A stretch of DNA of 32,171 nt from Frondihabitans sp. (GTDB lineage: Bacteria; Actinomycetota; Actinomycetes; Actinomycetales; Microbacteriaceae), in assembly GCA_025464735.1 (NCBI GenBank), contig JAODMX010000284.1, positions 1 to 32,171 on the forward strand. Reading direction: 5' to 3'. Position 1 is the stretch's first letter. The number at the start of each line of letters is the position of its first letter. Below the pieces are notes generated by a model, which was not told the origin of the DNA, did no database searches, and worked only from the letters and a program-made list of their open reading frames with translations. Of this stretch, positions 31,917 to 32,171 are shown piece after piece. A program made the translations under genes and the position numbers.

Positions 31917-32040
31917 AGCCCGTAGTCTAAATTGCGCAGGCCCGCGAAGTCTGTATAGACACCACCTGTATGAATACCGCTACTGAATCGAAACATCAAG
32001 GGATTGTGACCAGGCCCCACCGGCATGACAGTCTTGTGCT
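31917..32040. promoter_or_regulatory. Divergent promoter region, pknL / Rv2175c-type gene
   Basis: A 124-bp gap. Toward pknL, TAGACT (31924-31929, reverse strand) lies 7 bases before the GTG. Toward the right, TTGTGA (32004-32009) and GACAGT (32027-32032) are 17 bases apart, and the GTG at 32041 begins 8 bases later, again without a ribosome site. A direct repeat of CTGTAT is visible at 31951 and 31966. Both genes are probably leaderless. Confidence 0.5.
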
Positions 32041-32171
32041 GTGAGTGACACAACTTCAGCCAGAAATTGGCTAACTGTTCCCGATCTGGCCGAGCGGCTG
32101 GGCATAACCCCGAGCAAAGTACGAAAACTGATCGAAGACGGCTCATTGCTCGCCGTCAGGCGCGAAGGCGT
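32041..32171 (+). CDS. Rv2175c-type DNA-binding protein (5' end only)
   Basis: The first 43 codons, cut by the window edge. The visible helix-turn-helix reads WLTVPDLAERLGITPSKVRK, then LIEDGSLLAVRREG, matching the N-terminal domain of the actinobacterial Rv2175c family. In Mycobacterium tuberculosis Rv2175c is a DNA-binding protein phosphorylated by PknL, encoded beside it. The divergent pairing with the kinase gene here is the same, so a kinase-substrate link is likely but inferred. Confidence 0.85.
   Translation, partial: MSDTTSARNWLTVPDLAERLGITPSKVRKLIEDGSLLAVRREG

Overview
This is a gene-dense, high-GC chromosomal window from an actinobacterium, most likely the family Microbacteriaceae. 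The reasons are the strong G/C bias at third codon positions, many GTG and TTG starts, and several genes with a TANNNT -10 box only 6-8 bases before the start codon (leaderless transcripts). The right half also carries gene blocks that match conserved actinobacterial neighbourhoods: garA-ftsR-merR, and glk-plsC-DAHP synthase-pknL-Rv2175c. The genus cannot be named from sequence alone. I see no rRNA, tRNA, CRISPR array, transposase or phage gene.

Layout. Positions 1-4993 form a sugar-acid module. An ABC importer (lipoprotein binding protein, MalF-type permease and the start of a second permease) diverges from a LacI-family repressor that is translationally coupled to glucuronate isomerase (uxaC). 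A cluster of TTGCCA/TGGCAA half-sites sits between them and is the probable operator. Positions 5051-9622 hold small accessory genes: DUF1345 and other membrane proteins, two GNAT acetyltransferases, a DUF3224 protein, and an HSL-type esterase divergent from a MarR regulator gene. That regulator gene is interrupted by an in-frame TAG codon, while two near-perfect palindromic operators remain. Positions 9738-15540 carry two aldo/keto reductases, a PGPGW membrane protein, a J-domain/NERD-like fusion, a VOC protein, a DUF4190-like protein and a Nudix protein with an extra C-terminal PIN/NYN-like domain.

Positions 15641-20947 hold a membrane-anchored HtrA-type protease, the signalling and division regulators garA, ftsR and a Rv1830-type MerR protein, a 467-bp repeat-rich non-coding segment, and an orphan ParA ATPase. 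Positions 21002-32171 are core metabolism: pyruvate carboxylase, peptide deformylase, a degenerate acyl-CoA-synthetase-like protein, ROK glucokinase, PlsC acyltransferase, class II DAHP synthase, a PASTA-domain Ser/Thr kinase of the PknL type, and the start of the Rv2175c-type DNA-binding protein.

Working together. GarA is the classical target of actinobacterial Ser/Thr kinases and controls the 2-oxoglutarate node, so garA, pyruvate carboxylase and the PknL-type kinase place anaplerosis and its phospho-control within about 15 kb. The most unusual non-coding content is three repeat types. A 70-bp palindromic element lies between convergent genes at 9647 and 29844. A structured element of about 63-87 bp occurs at 19671 and 29743. 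A direct array of GGGAGGA-type units at 20021-20112 adjoins the orphan parA gene, with related single copies upstream to 19847.
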